DNA from: Streptomyces humicola
GTDB lineage: Bacteria > Actinomycetota > Actinomycetes > Streptomycetales > Streptomycetaceae
Reading direction: 5' to 3'
Length of the DNA stretch: 52,136 nucleotides
NCBI RefSeq assembly: GCF_024436035.1
Contig: NZ_JANFNG010000041.1
Coordinates: forward strand, 1 to 52,136
Within the stretch, counting starts at the first letter, position 1. Each line of letters starts with the position of its first letter. Of the stretch, positions 18,555-27,416 are shown piece by piece. A model generated the notes under the pieces. The model had not been told where the DNA came from. It was given only the letters and a program-made list of their open reading frames with translations, and did no database searches. The translations under genes were made by a program, and so were the position numbers.

Positions 18555-19431
18555 CGCGCTCGGGCTCCGGCTCCTGCCTGGCGCGTTCCGGGGAGCGCTG
18601 CAGCAGCGCCAGTACGGACAGGGAGACGGCGAGGCCGGCCAGGCGCAGTGCGAGGCGCACCGGGTCGGCGGGCAGCCGCTCACCGAAGATCAGGGTCCCG
18701 GTGACCATCACATGCAGGTTTCCGACGACCACTTGGGCGGGGACCATGATCGCCGCCCGTGAACGCTGCAGCGCGATCTGCATCGCGCCGAGCATGACGA
18801 CGGCGAGCACGCCGAACAGGTACGGGTACGGGGTGGTGAGCACGGCCTGGAGCGGGTGCCGTCCGTCGCTCGCGATCACCGCGGACGATGCCTTGCCCAG
18901 CAGCCCGCCGACGCCGTTGAGCAGCCCGACGGCCGTCCCGTACACGACGCCGCGCGCGCTTCTGCCCGCGACGGCGAAGACGACGAGCGCCGCGGCGCAC
19001 GAGAGCGCGGCGACGGTGAGCACCTCCGCGGGGTGCCGGCCGTGCCCGACCCGCTCCTGGCTTGGGTCGTACGACAGTCCGAGCATCACCAGCGAGCAGC
19101 CGATGGCGGCGAGCCCGAGGTAATCGGAGCGGCCGAGCGGCTCCTTGAGCACCACGGCGGAGCCGGCAACGACGACGGCGGGTCCCGCGGCCAGCATCGG
19201 CTGCGCGACGGTGATGGGCAGCAGGGACATCGCCGTCACCTGGCAGACCAGCCCGAGCAGCATGAGCAGGAACCCGCCGAGCCACAACGGCCTGCCGAAC
19301 AGCGTCCGGAACAGGGCGACGGGATCACGCACCCGCAGCGGCGGCAGCCCGGTGAGCGCCACTTTCTCCACGAGGATGCCGACGTTGTAGCAGGCGGCGG
19401 AGAGCAGCGCGAGCGCGAGACCGCCGATCAC
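18538..19431 (-). CDS. DMT/EamA-like multispan membrane protein
   Basis: GTG 19431 overlaps the aftD-like stop as GTGA and starts 297 residues with about ten hydrophobic helices, in the two five-helix halves typical of the drug/metabolite transporter superfamily. Conserved small-residue helices (ALLSAACYNVGILVEKVAL and GTAVGLLNGVGGLLGKASS) occur at the same place in each half. Coupling to an extracytoplasmic arabinofuranosyltransferase suggests a flippase for its lipid-linked sugar donor or for a glycan intermediate, but this is inference; metabolite export is equally possible. Confidence 0.7.
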   Translation of the reverse strand: MIGGLALALLSAACYNVGILVEKVALTGLPPLRVRDPVALFRTLFGRPLWLGGFLLMLLGLVCQVTAMSLLPITVAQPMLAAGPAVVVAGSAVVLKEPLGRSDYLGLAAIGCSLVMLGLSYDPSQERVGHGRHPAEVLTVAALSCAAALVVFAVAGRSARGVVYGTAVGLLNGVGGLLGKASSAVIASDGRHPLQAVLTTPYPYLFGVLAVVMLGAMQIALQRSRAAIMVPAQVVVGNLHVMVTGTLIFGERLPADPVRLALRLAGLAVSLSVLALLQRSPERARQEPEPERVTVAP

Positions 19432-22400
19432 GAGGGCTCCTCCGCCGTCGGGGACACCGCGCGTCCCTCGTCTCTGGCACCCGGTGCGGCGAGCGCCGCG
19501 GCGAGCGCGGTGAGCGCCGCCGCCTGGGCCCAGGGCCCGAACGCTCCGTGTCCTGGCGAGATCCCGTGCTCTACGGCGGTCGCTGCGACGATCCCGGCCG
19601 TGGTCATCGCCACCACCGCTACGGCGGGCGCTACCGTCGGCACCCACCAGGCGAGCAGGGCGAGTACGACGGCCGCTGCCGCCATCGGTCCGCCGACGAC
19701 GCCCAGGACGACGACGGCCACCACCGGCCCCGCGACCGTCCACGGCGGCCGCTCCCCCACCGCGTCGAGGCGCTGCCCGCGGCGCCGCCCGAACGCCCCG
19801 CAGGCCGCGGCCAGTACGAGCAGCGCAAGCACGGCGCCCACCGCAAGGGACCCCTGGTACAGCGTGGCCGGACCGTACCGGAGGTGCACGGCGCCCGACA
19901 TCCCTGCGGGGACGACGAATGCCTGCTGCCAGCCGTCGAGCGTGACCGCCTGCAGCTTCTTCCCGTCGAGGGTGGCCGTCCAGCCGGGAGCGCGGTTCTC
20001 GTGGACCTCCAGGTATGCGGCGGGGCCCGCGCCGACGGTGACCGTGCGGGTCTCGTCACCCCACTCCTCGCGGCTGATGGTGCGCACCGGTGTGCCCGAA
20101 GGCGCCGTTGCGCCCAGGCTGCTCCAGGCGGTCGAGCCGGTCAGCGTCAGATCGGTGATCGCGAGCGGAGCACCGTCGCCGGGCGCGGAGATCGTGTGCC
20201 GCCCTGCGCTCAGATGCAGCTGCTGATCGGCCGTGCACAGTGTCAGCTGCACGGGCAGCCCGTTGATGAGATCACCCACCGTGCCGGTGGCGGAGGTCTG
20301 GTAGGTCATGCCGTCGACGGTGAGCTGTGGGCCGCTGCCGCAGCCGAGTTGGAAGCTGCGGCTGGTGTCGGTGGGGGCGTTGCGCAGGTCGGCGAGGGCC
20401 GGGACATCGATCTCGGCGAGGCCCACCGGCAGCGGGAGGCGGGTGCCGGTGATCTGGTCGTACACCGTGACGTTCTTCACCTGAGGGAACGTCAGGTCGA
20501 CTCGGTCGGTGCGCAGCGCCGGGAAGACGACGTGGCCGTCGGCCCCGACGCGGGCCTCGCGCACCCCGTCGGGGCTCGATATGCGCACCGATTCGGGCGC
20601 GGCCGAGATTCCGTCGGCCGGTTCCAGATACAGCTCCGTCACGGTGCGCTTGCCCCGCCAGCTCAGGTGCACCACGGGATTGCTTCCGCCGGCGATCCAC
20701 GCCGTCAGATACGAGCCGTCGACGAGGTTGGCGGCCCTGAACTCCGGCAGATTCCCGAGGACGGAGCTGGCGCTCGCCCGGATCCCATGGACCGGTGCCG
20801 CCTGTTCCAGCAGTTGTTCGAGCTCGGGGCCGGGTACGGAGACGGCGCTCATGGTGGGGGTGAAGGTGTCGGCGCGGTCGAGGGTGACGATGCGGTCCAG
20901 GCCGGTCTCGGGGTCGGCGGGGCCGAGGAGGCCGGGGTCGCTCGTCTGCCGGTGGAAGGAGTAGACGACGCCGCCCGGCCCGTCGGTCGCGGCGTCGTGC
21001 GGCGCCTGCAGATACCGGGTGACGTGCACACCGGGGATGGTGACGTCGCTGATGCCGGCGCCGAAGCCGCCCGGCTGGGCGCCCTTGGCTGCGGCGAAGG
21101 TCAGCTTCAGCGTGCTCGTCGTGCCCGGCGGCGTGGCAAGCTGCTGCTCACGGCCGTCGGGGATGACCGCGTCGGTGGCCGAACCGTGGTCGGTGGTGAC
21201 GGTGATCTTCGTGGCGACCGGGCGGAAACTGCTGTCGGCGAGGAGCCGCACCCCGATGCCGCCGCTCAGGTCGAGCGTGCGGCCGAAGTCGATGCGCAGC
21301 CACTGACCGACGGGTGTCGCCGCATTCCCCTCCACCCATGCGGTGCCCGGGTCGCCGTCGAAGGCGTTGACGGGGTCGTACTGCGGCGACTGCAGCAGCC
21401 AGGAACCGTAACTGGATGCGGTCACCGAGGCCGCCCCCTCGATCACGGCGGTGGTCTGGTGGTTGTGGGGCGCGAAGGGCAGCAGCTGTCGCGGCGCTCC
21501 GCCTCCGCTGCCGTCGGTGCGGCCCGGCGGGTTGGTCCCGTTCGCGGTGTAGGTGTAGGAGACGTTGTCCCTGATCAGGCCGAAGGAGGTGTCGGTGCGG
21601 CGCAGACCGTCGGTGACGACGAGCGGGCTGCCGGACGGCGCGCCGCCGTTGCCGGTGAGGGTGACCGCGCGTCCGTCGACGAGGCCGGTGCCGCCCGTGC
21701 CCGACGCCTGCAGCAACGACTCAGGGCCGCCGCTGAGTTGGACCGTCCCGCTCACCGGAAGTACGGAGACGGGGTTCTCGGGGCGTAGGCTCGAATCGTC
21801 CGCCTCGTAGATCTCGACGGCGTGGTAGCCGGTGTCGATGCCCTGGATCTGCAGTGGAGTGTCGCTGCGTATCGGGTCGGCGGGCATCACCGGGCCGAAG
21901 GCGGCCACCTGGTGGAAGCCGGAGAGTTCGAGGGTGCGGTGGTAGAGGGCGGGCGAGACGAACTCGAACTGGCTGGGGTCGAGATCGTGGCGTACGACCA
22001 CGTAGCGGATGCCGCCGCGCGCCAGATACGCGGCCAGGCCCGGCACTTCGGTGCCCGAAGTCATCGCCTGCTCGGCGCCGTCGAGGTAGCGCTGAGAGCC
22101 GGCGCCGCCCATCGGGACGAGGGTGCGCTCGGCCCAGTTCGACTGTGCATACGGCTGCAGCACGTCGTCGGTGGTGGTGCCCCAGGAGTAGTAGCCGTGC
22201 GAGGCGGCGGGCTCCAGCAGTGCCCGGCCCGATCCGCCGTGGCCGGCGAGATAGGTCGCCGTCTGCTTCCAGTAGTCGGGCACCGCCTTGAACGAGCCGC
22301 TCTGCAGGACTCGTCCCGTGAGGTACGGCAGTGCGGCTCCCAGCAGCCCGGCGGCGACCACCACGGCGATCACGGCGGCGGCTGCTTCGCGCAGCACCCG

Positions 22401-23672
22401 CGTCCGCGGCGACGGCAGCGGACGGCCCAGCAGATGGGCGAGGGCGATCACCAGGGGCAACGCGATCAGCGGCTGGAACTTGTAGATGCTGTGGAACGCC
22501 TCGCCGGGCCCGCTGAGGAGATCCTGGAGCCAGGTGTGCAACGGCCCGCCGAGCCGCCCCGGATAGACCGCCATCGTCGCGACCGCGCCGAGGGCGAGGC
22601 TCAGCCGCAGCCAGCGCGCCTCTGGCATGTCGCGGCGGGCGAGGCCGCCGAGGCCGAGCGCGGCGACGAGCGCGGTGCCCGCGACCGCCCAGCCGGTGGT
22701 GGCGAGCACCCAGCCGGACGGCAGTGCAGGCGAACCGAAGTCGAGGTAGTCCAGCCAGTTGCCGGTGCCGCGCAGCGCCTCCGTGGCCGCCATGGTGCCG
22801 GCCGTGGTGTGCGGGGTCTCGATGTAGGGCAGGAAGTTGAAGCCGTAGCGGCCGAGCAGCAGCAGCGGCAGCCACCACCACGCGGTGATCAGCGCTACCG
22901 CGGCGAGCCACCAGCCGAGCAGCGCCCTGCGGCGCGGGCCGGCGGTGCGGGTGAGCAGATACAACAGCGGCGCGGGCAGCACGGCGAGTACGGCGGCGCC
23001 GTTGACCCCGCCCATGCACAGCACCGCGAACGCCGATACGGCGGCGCAGCGCAGCGGTGAGCCGCCCTGCCTCGTCCCCTTGACGAGCGGGCCGAGCACC
23101 CACGGCAGCAGGGCGAGCGGCAGCACGGCCGCCGAGGTCGAGCCGACGAGTTCGGTGAGGGTGGGCCACAACGCATAGGCGAGCGCGGCGGCGAGACGGC
23201 TCCCGGGCGTTCCGACGCCGAGCCGCTCGGCGAGCCGGACCGTGCCCCAGAAGGCGGCGGCGACGATGAGTGACATCCACAGCCGCTCGGTGATCCACGG
23301 CGGAATCCCGAGCGCTTCGGCGATCGCGTAGAACGGCCCCATCGGGAAGGCGTAGCCGACGGCCTGGTCCTGCAGGCCGCCGAACGACTGTTGCGGGTCC
23401 CACAGGTGGGCGAGGCGGGAGAGGAAGGTGCCGGGGGTGAGAACGATGTCGAGCTTGGTGTCGAAGACGATCCGGCCCGGCGCCTGCAGCAGCAGCCCGG
23501 CGAAGGCGAGCAGCCACGCGCCGACCGCCCAGGCGCCGCCGAGGTGTTCGGACCCGGCCCCGGCGAGCCACCGGCGTATCCGCGGCCCGGCGGGGCCGCC
23601 GCGCTCGGGATGGTCGGGCGGCGCGGTGCCGTACGGTGCGGGGAGTGGGCGGGTGGTCTCGGTGACACTCAC
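19428..23672 (-). CDS. AftD-like alpha-(1->3)-arabinofuranosyltransferase (DUF3367)
   Basis: GTG 23672 follows GGAAGGGG and gives 1414 residues, close to mycobacterial AftD; in-frame ATG 23726 and GTG 23735 lack ribosome binding sites. The first half is a GT-C membrane enzyme with about a dozen helices; its first outer loop carries IVFDTKLDIVLTPGTF (Asp71, Lys73, Asp75), the likely catalytic region. The second half is extracytoplasmic, with discoidin/CBM-like modules (NAFDGDPGTAWVEG with WLRIDFGRTLDLSGGI; NLVDGSYLTAWIAGG with HLSWRGKRTVTELYLEP). A final helix pair and charged tail close the protein. Such enzymes use decaprenyl-phospho-arabinose. It is cotranscribed with the DMT gene. Confidence 0.88.
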   Translation of the reverse strand: MSVTETTRPLPAPYGTAPPDHPERGGPAGPRIRRWLAGAGSEHLGGAWAVGAWLLAFAGLLLQAPGRIVFDTKLDIVLTPGTFLSRLAHLWDPQQSFGGLQDQAVGYAFPMGPFYAIAEALGIPPWITERLWMSLIVAAAFWGTVRLAERLGVGTPGSRLAAALAYALWPTLTELVGSTSAAVLPLALLPWVLGPLVKGTRQGGSPLRCAAVSAFAVLCMGGVNGAAVLAVLPAPLLYLLTRTAGPRRRALLGWWLAAVALITAWWWLPLLLLGRYGFNFLPYIETPHTTAGTMAATEALRGTGNWLDYLDFGSPALPSGWVLATTGWAVAGTALVAALGLGGLARRDMPEARWLRLSLALGAVATMAVYPGRLGGPLHTWLQDLLSGPGEAFHSIYKFQPLIALPLVIALAHLLGRPLPSPRTRVLREAAAAVIAVVVAAGLLGAALPYLTGRVLQSGSFKAVPDYWKQTATYLAGHGGSGRALLEPAASHGYYSWGTTTDDVLQPYAQSNWAERTLVPMGGAGSQRYLDGAEQAMTSGTEVPGLAAYLARGGIRYVVVRHDLDPSQFEFVSPALYHRTLELSGFHQVAAFGPVMPADPIRSDTPLQIQGIDTGYHAVEIYEADDSSLRPENPVSVLPVSGTVQLSGGPESLLQASGTGGTGLVDGRAVTLTGNGGAPSGSPLVVTDGLRRTDTSFGLIRDNVSYTYTANGTNPPGRTDGSGGGAPRQLLPFAPHNHQTTAVIEGAASVTASSYGSWLLQSPQYDPVNAFDGDPGTAWVEGNAATPVGQWLRIDFGRTLDLSGGIGVRLLADSSFRPVATKITVTTDHGSATDAVIPDGREQQLATPPGTTSTLKLTFAAAKGAQPGGFGAGISDVTIPGVHVTRYLQAPHDAATDGPGGVVYSFHRQTSDPGLLGPADPETGLDRIVTLDRADTFTPTMSAVSVPGPELEQLLEQAAPVHGIRASASSVLGNLPEFRAANLVDGSYLTAWIAGGSNPVVHLSWRGKRTVTELYLEPADGISAAPESVRISSPDGVREARVGADGHVVFPALRTDRVDLTFPQVKNVTVYDQITGTRLPLPVGLAEIDVPALADLRNAPTDTSRSFQLGCGSGPQLTVDGMTYQTSATGTVGDLINGLPVQLTLCTADQQLHLSAGRHTISAPGDGAPLAITDLTLTGSTAWSSLGATAPSGTPVRTISREEWGDETRTVTVGAGPAAYLEVHENRAPGWTATLDGKKLQAVTLDGWQQAFVVPAGMSGAVHLRYGPATLYQGSLAVGAVLALLVLAAACGAFGRRRGQRLDAVGERPPWTVAGPVVAVVVLGVVGGPMAAAAVVLALLAWWVPTVAPAVAVVAMTTAGIVAATAVEHGISPGHGAFGPWAQAAALTALAAALAAPGARDEGRAVSPTAEEPS

Positions 23673-23785
23673 GTCGTGCTGCCCCTTCCGGCGTGGGGGC
23701 CGTCGGGCGGCGGCCCGGAGGGTCATGCAGAACACGCAGATGTCGAGCGGCAGGCGGTCGGGCCCGCGGCAGTGGCTGGCGCGCC

Positions 23786-23814
23786 ACGCTATTGCTCTGT
23801 TGACATACCGTCAA
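23786..23814 (-). promoter_or_regulatory. Operator/promoter C of the aftD-like operon
   Basis: TTGACATACCGTCAA (23800-23814) has perfect 5-bp arms. On the minus strand -35 TTGACG is followed after 17 bp by TAGCGT (23791-23786), the same geometry as copies A and B. It also lies about 40-55 bp upstream of the divergent DUF2613 gene, so one site could control both directions. Confidence 0.72.
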
Positions 23815-23853
23815 TAACCTGTGCGCAGTCTGATTCCGAGGGGAGGCGCGACG

Positions 23854-24003
23854 ATGGGCGTTCGGATCCTCGTGGTGGCGCTGGCGGTCGCGGTGGCGAG
23901 CGCGGGGCTTGCCGTGGCGGCCGCGTTCGGTGTCGTCAACGTCAACGATCCGCCGGCTCACCAGCACGACGTCCCGTTGATCACTTACGGGGAGTCGTCC
24001 TGA
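23854..24003 (+). CDS. DUF2613-type single-span micro-protein
   Basis: ATG 23854 follows GGGAGG and encodes 49 residues: a short basic start, one transmembrane helix (RILVVALAVAVASAGLAVAA) and a small outer tail ending in PLITYGESS. Size, topology and the final V/I-x-YG-x-S match the DUF2613 family. From memory, M. tuberculosis Rv0236A, a small protein of this type, adjoins aftD (Rv0236c); the divergent pair here would conserve that link. It may be a partner or regulator of the AftD-like enzyme. Its 3' end overlaps the convergent hydrolase gene by 23 bp. Confidence 0.75.
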   Translation: MGVRILVVALAVAVASAGLAVAAAFGVVNVNDPPAHQHDVPLITYGESS

Positions 24004-24958
24004 CCCGGTCCGTACGGCACGGCGATGCGACCGGTGAGGCCGGTGCGGCGAGTGCGTCCAGCACCTCGGAGACGGAGCCGGCGATCGCGTCGGGCCGGTC
24101 CACGGGGACGAGGTGCCTGGTGCCCGGCACCTCGTCGTAGCGGCCGAGCGGGCTCATCGCGGCGAGCGCACGGTGCCGGGCCACTTCGACGCCGGGGCCT
24201 GCGATCACGCGCAGCGGGACGGCCGGGAAGGCGAACCCGCCGCGCAGCGCCTCGAGTTCGGCGACGAGATCGCGGAACAGGGCGCGTTCGACGAGCGCCT
24301 CGGTGAGCACATGTCCGGTGCCGTAGGCGGAGCGGTAGGCGGAGCCGGCGTCCACCGGGTCCCGGCCGAGCTGCGACTGGGTGCGCACTCCGAGCCTGCG
24401 CAGCCCGGGGGCGACGAGTTGGCTGAGTCCGGCCCGCCGCAGCGTCTCCCCCACCGCCCGCGCAGTGCGTATGCGCGCGGCCGGCAGCGGCTGGGGCGGC
24501 CCGACCTCGCCTTCGGACGCGGCCTCGACCAGTACCGCTGCAGCGGTGCGCTGTGGGAAGAGCCGGGCGAACGCCTCGGCGTACAGGCCGCCGAGCGAGT
24601 GCCCGACGAGGACGACTGGATCGCGGACGCGCAGCGCATCGAGGACGGCGCTGGCCCAGCGGGCGCGCCCGGCGAGCGTCGGCGGTACGGGCGCCGGCTC
24701 GCTGCGTCCGAGACCGGGACGGTCCGCGCGCACCAGCCGACAGCGGTCCGCCAGGAGCTCCACCACCGGGTCCCAGCCGAGCCACGAACCGCCGAGCCCC
24801 GCTTCGAGCACCACGACTGGGGCGTCCTGCGGCCCGTCCGTCACGACGTGCACGGCCTTCCCCGCGACGCGGAGGAATCGGCCGGGCGGGGGCTCGGGCG
24901 GCCGCAGCGGAAGCGCGCGGTCGAGCCACTGCCTCATCTTCGGGAGCTGAGGGGACAC
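23981..24958 (-). CDS. Alpha/beta-hydrolase
   Basis: GTG 24958, preceded by GGAGG, gives 325 residues. The fold is clear: oxyanion strand VVVLEAGLGGSW (residues 48-59), nucleophile elbow VVLVGHSLGGLYAEAF with Ser121, and a late GTRHLVPVDRPDAI that supplies the catalytic histidine. There is no signal peptide, so it is cytoplasmic or peripheral. Palindrome D upstream puts it in the same putative regulon as the aftD-like genes; it might cleave an ester, for instance one formed by the acyltransferase at 13394, but that is speculation. Confidence 0.82.
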   Translation of the reverse strand: MSPQLPKMRQWLDRALPLRPPEPPPGRFLRVAGKAVHVVTDGPQDAPVVVLEAGLGGSWLGWDPVVELLADRCRLVRADRPGLGRSEPAPVPPTLAGRARWASAVLDALRVRDPVVLVGHSLGGLYAEAFARLFPQRTAAAVLVEAASEGEVGPPQPLPAARIRTARAVGETLRRAGLSQLVAPGLRRLGVRTQSQLGRDPVDAGSAYRSAYGTGHVLTEALVERALFRDLVAELEALRGGFAFPAVPLRVIAGPGVEVARHRALAAMSPLGRYDEVPGTRHLVPVDRPDAIAGSVSEVLDALAAPASPVASPCRTDRVRTTPRK

Positions 24959-25003
24959 CGGAACCTCCAGGCGCTCGGGTCGTGCGGCAGCCTGGCACCG
25001 TTA

Positions 25004-25018
25004 TTGACACATCGTCAA
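25004..25018 (-). promoter_or_regulatory. Operator D upstream of the alpha/beta-hydrolase
   Basis: TTGACACATCGTCAA is the fourth copy of the TTGAC-N5-GTCAA palindrome, 46 bp before the hydrolase GTG. Unlike the other copies, no TAGCGT occurs 17 bp downstream of its minus-strand TTGACG, so the promoter itself is less certain. Confidence 0.65.
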
Positions 25019-25124
25019 CTATGCTGCACGGATAGACTGGTCCGGCTCGGCGCGCGCTGTGGCGTGGTGTGCGGTTGCCCGTGGCGCCCCGGGCAACCGT
25101 TTTCCCGGATCTGCTAGACGGCCG

Positions 25125-25676
25125 TCACGACACCTGGGTGGTGGCGGCGACCGGCGCGGTTCCGGAGACGGCGCAGTTGACCGTCGCACCGAATTCGGAG
25201 ACGGTCACGGTGGTGTTGCCGGGTGTGAAGGTGACCGACCCGGCGTTGCTGAGCTGGACGGAGGCTGTGCCGCCGGTCAGGACGACGGGGCTGCCGGCGG
25301 CGATCCCGCTGGGATCGGTCAGGCCGGTGGCCGTGACGCTCCCGGATGAGGCACCGCCGAGGTTGATCACGACCTGCCCCTGGACGCCGTTGGCGGGCAG
25401 GGCGATCGGGGCGGTCTGAGCCGTCGACAGGCTCACCTGGAGGTCGACGGTGCTGCCCACGGCGGCGGTTGCGGGTGCCGTCACGGTGATCTGCGAGGTG
25501 GTGACGCCGCTGGGGGCGCCGGTGCCGGTGCAGGTGTAGTTGACGGAGACGGTGTCCGCCATGGCCGGCGGCGCGCCGAAGGCGAGGGCCGCCCCCGCCA
25601 TCGCCACGATCGCCGCACCTACAGCCGCGTATCTCCTGCTGGACTTGCCGGGCGCACCCGGCATGCTTGCACTCAT
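25125..25676 (-). CDS. Secreted protein with Ig-like/beta-sandwich domain
   Basis: ATG 25676, preceded by AAGGAG, gives 183 residues. A signal peptide (RRYAAVGAAIVAMAGAALAFGA) ends near residue 40 at PPAMA. The mature part is Thr/Val/Ser/Gly-rich with alternating hydrophobic strands and two cysteines far apart (VNYTCTGTG near the start and TVNCAVSG near the end) that could form a disulphide. This fits a small Ig-like sandwich. No enzymatic motif is present and no known family is recognised. It lies alone between the hydrolase and an MFS gene. Confidence 0.7.
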   Translation of the reverse strand: MSASMPGAPGKSSRRYAAVGAAIVAMAGAALAFGAPPAMADTVSVNYTCTGTGAPSGVTTSQITVTAPATAAVGSTVDLQVSLSTAQTAPIALPANGVQGQVVINLGGASSGSVTATGLTDPSGIAAGSPVVLTGGTASVQLSNAGSVTFTPGNTTVTVSEFGATVNCAVSGTAPVAATTQVS

Positions 25677-25820
25677 GGTCGCACTCCTTCACGGCCTGGC
25701 CCTGACCAGGCACGTAGAGCAGGAACATTGGTGCGGACCTGCCATGCATGTCATGGGCGCGCGCAGATGTCCACACATATCTGACTGTCATTCAGCTATT
25801 TGGATGATGACCCGTCAGGT

Positions 25821-27302
25821 CTATGGGACCTGCGCGGAAAGCGGTGTGGCGATCTCCTCGAGAGAACGCCGTTCCGCACGCACGGCGAGCAACGCGGCGA
25901 CGATGCCGGCGAGCGTCATCAGCGCGGCACCGATCCGGAAGGCGAGCACCGTGTCGCCGACATGGCCGGTGCTGGTGAGGTCGGAGAAGAGCAGCGGGCC
26001 GCTGATGCCCCCGGCCGCCGTGCCCACCGCGTAGAAGAAGGCGATCGCCATGGCACGGGTCTCCATGGGGAAGATCTCGCTGACGGTCAGGTATGCACTG
26101 CTGGCGCCGGCGGAGGCGAAGAAGAGCACGACGGCCCAGCAGGCGGTCAGCGTCAGTGCGCTCAAGTGCCCGCCGCCGAAGAGCCATGCGGTGCCGAAGA
26201 GAAGCAGCCCGCTGAGGATGTACGTGCCCGAGATCATCGGGCGTCGCCCCAGCGTATCGAAGAGGCGACCGAGCAGCAGCGGGCCGAGGAAGTTGCCGAC
26301 GGCGATGACGAGGAAGTAGTACCCCGTGTGCCCGGACGGCGTGTTGAAGTAGGTGGTGAGGATCGCGCCGAAGCCGAAGGTGATGGCGTTGTACAGGAAC
26401 GCCTGGCCGATGAAGAGGGCGAGGCCGAGCACTGTGCGGCGCGGATAGGAGCGGAAGACCGTGCGTGCCACGGTGAGGAATCCGGTGCTCTCGCGCTGCC
26501 GGATGGTGATCTCGACGGTGGCGGGCGGGAGCCGGCGGCCGGTCTGCTGCTCGACGCCCTCCTCGATGGCCGAGACGAGCGCTTCCGCCTCGGCCCCTTG
26601 TCCGTGGATGAACATCCATCGCGGCGATTCGGGCACGTTGCGCCGGACGAGCAGGATGACCAGGCCGAGGACGACGCCGAGGGCGAAGGTCAGCCGCCAG
26701 CCGACATCGACGGGGAAGATTGCCGTGTTCAGCATCAACACGGAGAGCAGCGAGCCGCCGATGGCACCGAGCCAGAAGCTCCCGTTGATGATCAGGTCGA
26801 CGCGGCCGCGGTAGGTGGCCGGGATCAGTTCGTCGATGGCCGAGTTGATGGCCGCGTATTCACCGCCGATGCCGAAGCCCGTCAGGAAGCGGAAGGCGAA
26901 GAACCACCAGCTCTGGAAGGACACGGCGGTCAGGGCGGTCGATGCGAGGTAGACGGCGAGGGTGATCAGGAAGAGCTTCTTACGGCCGTGGCGGTCGGTG
27001 AGCCAGCCGAAGAAGAGCGCACCGAAACAGGCTCCCGCGACGTAGAGGGCGGCTGCGACGCCCGTCACCTCGCTGCTGGTGATGGCGAGGCCGCTGCCGT
27101 GCTGGGCGAGGCGGGAGGCGATGTTGCCGACCACGGTCACTTCGAGGCCGTCCAGGATCCAGACGGTGCCGAGCCCGATCACGATCATCCAGTGCCATCG
27201 TGACCAGGGCAGTCGGTCGAGTCTGGCGGGCACCGCCGTGGTGACGGTGGCGAGGGGGCGGCCCGCGGGACGGTCGGGGCCGACGTGACCGGCAGTCGCC
27301 AT
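25821..27302 (-). CDS. MFS transporter (sugar/aromatic-acid:H+ symporter type)
   Basis: ATG 27302 follows GGGAGG and gives 493 residues with about twelve helices. The MFS signature occurs as GWLTDRHGRKKLFLIT between helices 2 and 3, the second-half copy as RLFDTLGRRPMISG, and VPESPRWMF closes the central loop as in sugar-porter-like carriers. An acidic residue in helix 1 (WILDGLEVTVVG) resembles the D-x-x-E of metabolite:H+ symporters. The substrate is unknown. It lies 114 bp downstream of a TetR gene on the same strand, which may regulate it. Confidence 0.82.
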   Translation of the reverse strand: MATAGHVGPDRPAGRPLATVTTAVPARLDRLPWSRWHWMIVIGLGTVWILDGLEVTVVGNIASRLAQHGSGLAITSSEVTGVAAALYVAGACFGALFFGWLTDRHGRKKLFLITLAVYLASTALTAVSFQSWWFFAFRFLTGFGIGGEYAAINSAIDELIPATYRGRVDLIINGSFWLGAIGGSLLSVLMLNTAIFPVDVGWRLTFALGVVLGLVILLVRRNVPESPRWMFIHGQGAEAEALVSAIEEGVEQQTGRRLPPATVEITIRQRESTGFLTVARTVFRSYPRRTVLGLALFIGQAFLYNAITFGFGAILTTYFNTPSGHTGYYFLVIAVGNFLGPLLLGRLFDTLGRRPMISGTYILSGLLLFGTAWLFGGGHLSALTLTACWAVVLFFASAGASSAYLTVSEIFPMETRAMAIAFFYAVGTAAGGISGPLLFSDLTSTGHVGDTVLAFRIGAALMTLAGIVAALLAVRAERRSLEEIATPLSAQVP

Positions 27303-27389
27303 CGAGTGCCTCCCGGACGTGTCGACCGCAGGCCCGCCCTCCGGTGCGCGTCCCTGCTGACTGACTTCCCTGATCATGGTGACGCATAC

Positions 27390-27406
27390 CCGGGCTGCAC
27401 GCCCGG
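27390..27406. terminator. Short hairpin after the TetR gene
   Basis: CCGGGC-TGCAC-GCCCGG forms a 6-bp GC stem ten bases past the TetR stop. There is no T tract, so it could end TetR transcription but would be weak. Confidence 0.35.
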
Positions 27407-27416
27407 CCGCACGCTC

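Noticed and set aside
19428-23672. Claim that this organism makes mycobacterial arabinogalactan
   Set aside because: The family match shows an AftD-like enzyme, but no emb, ubiA or dprE genes are in this window and the rest of the genome is not visible.
23672-23735. Earlier starts (ATG 23726 or GTG 23735) for the aftD-like gene
   Set aside because: Neither has a ribosome binding site, whereas GTG 23672 follows GGAAGGGG; the shorter leader of the earlier starts is not enough to prefer them.
21721-23967. A 748-codon minus-strand frame over the 5' half of the aftD-like gene
   Set aside because: Shifted frame of the real gene; Arg/Pro/Ala-rich and without domains.
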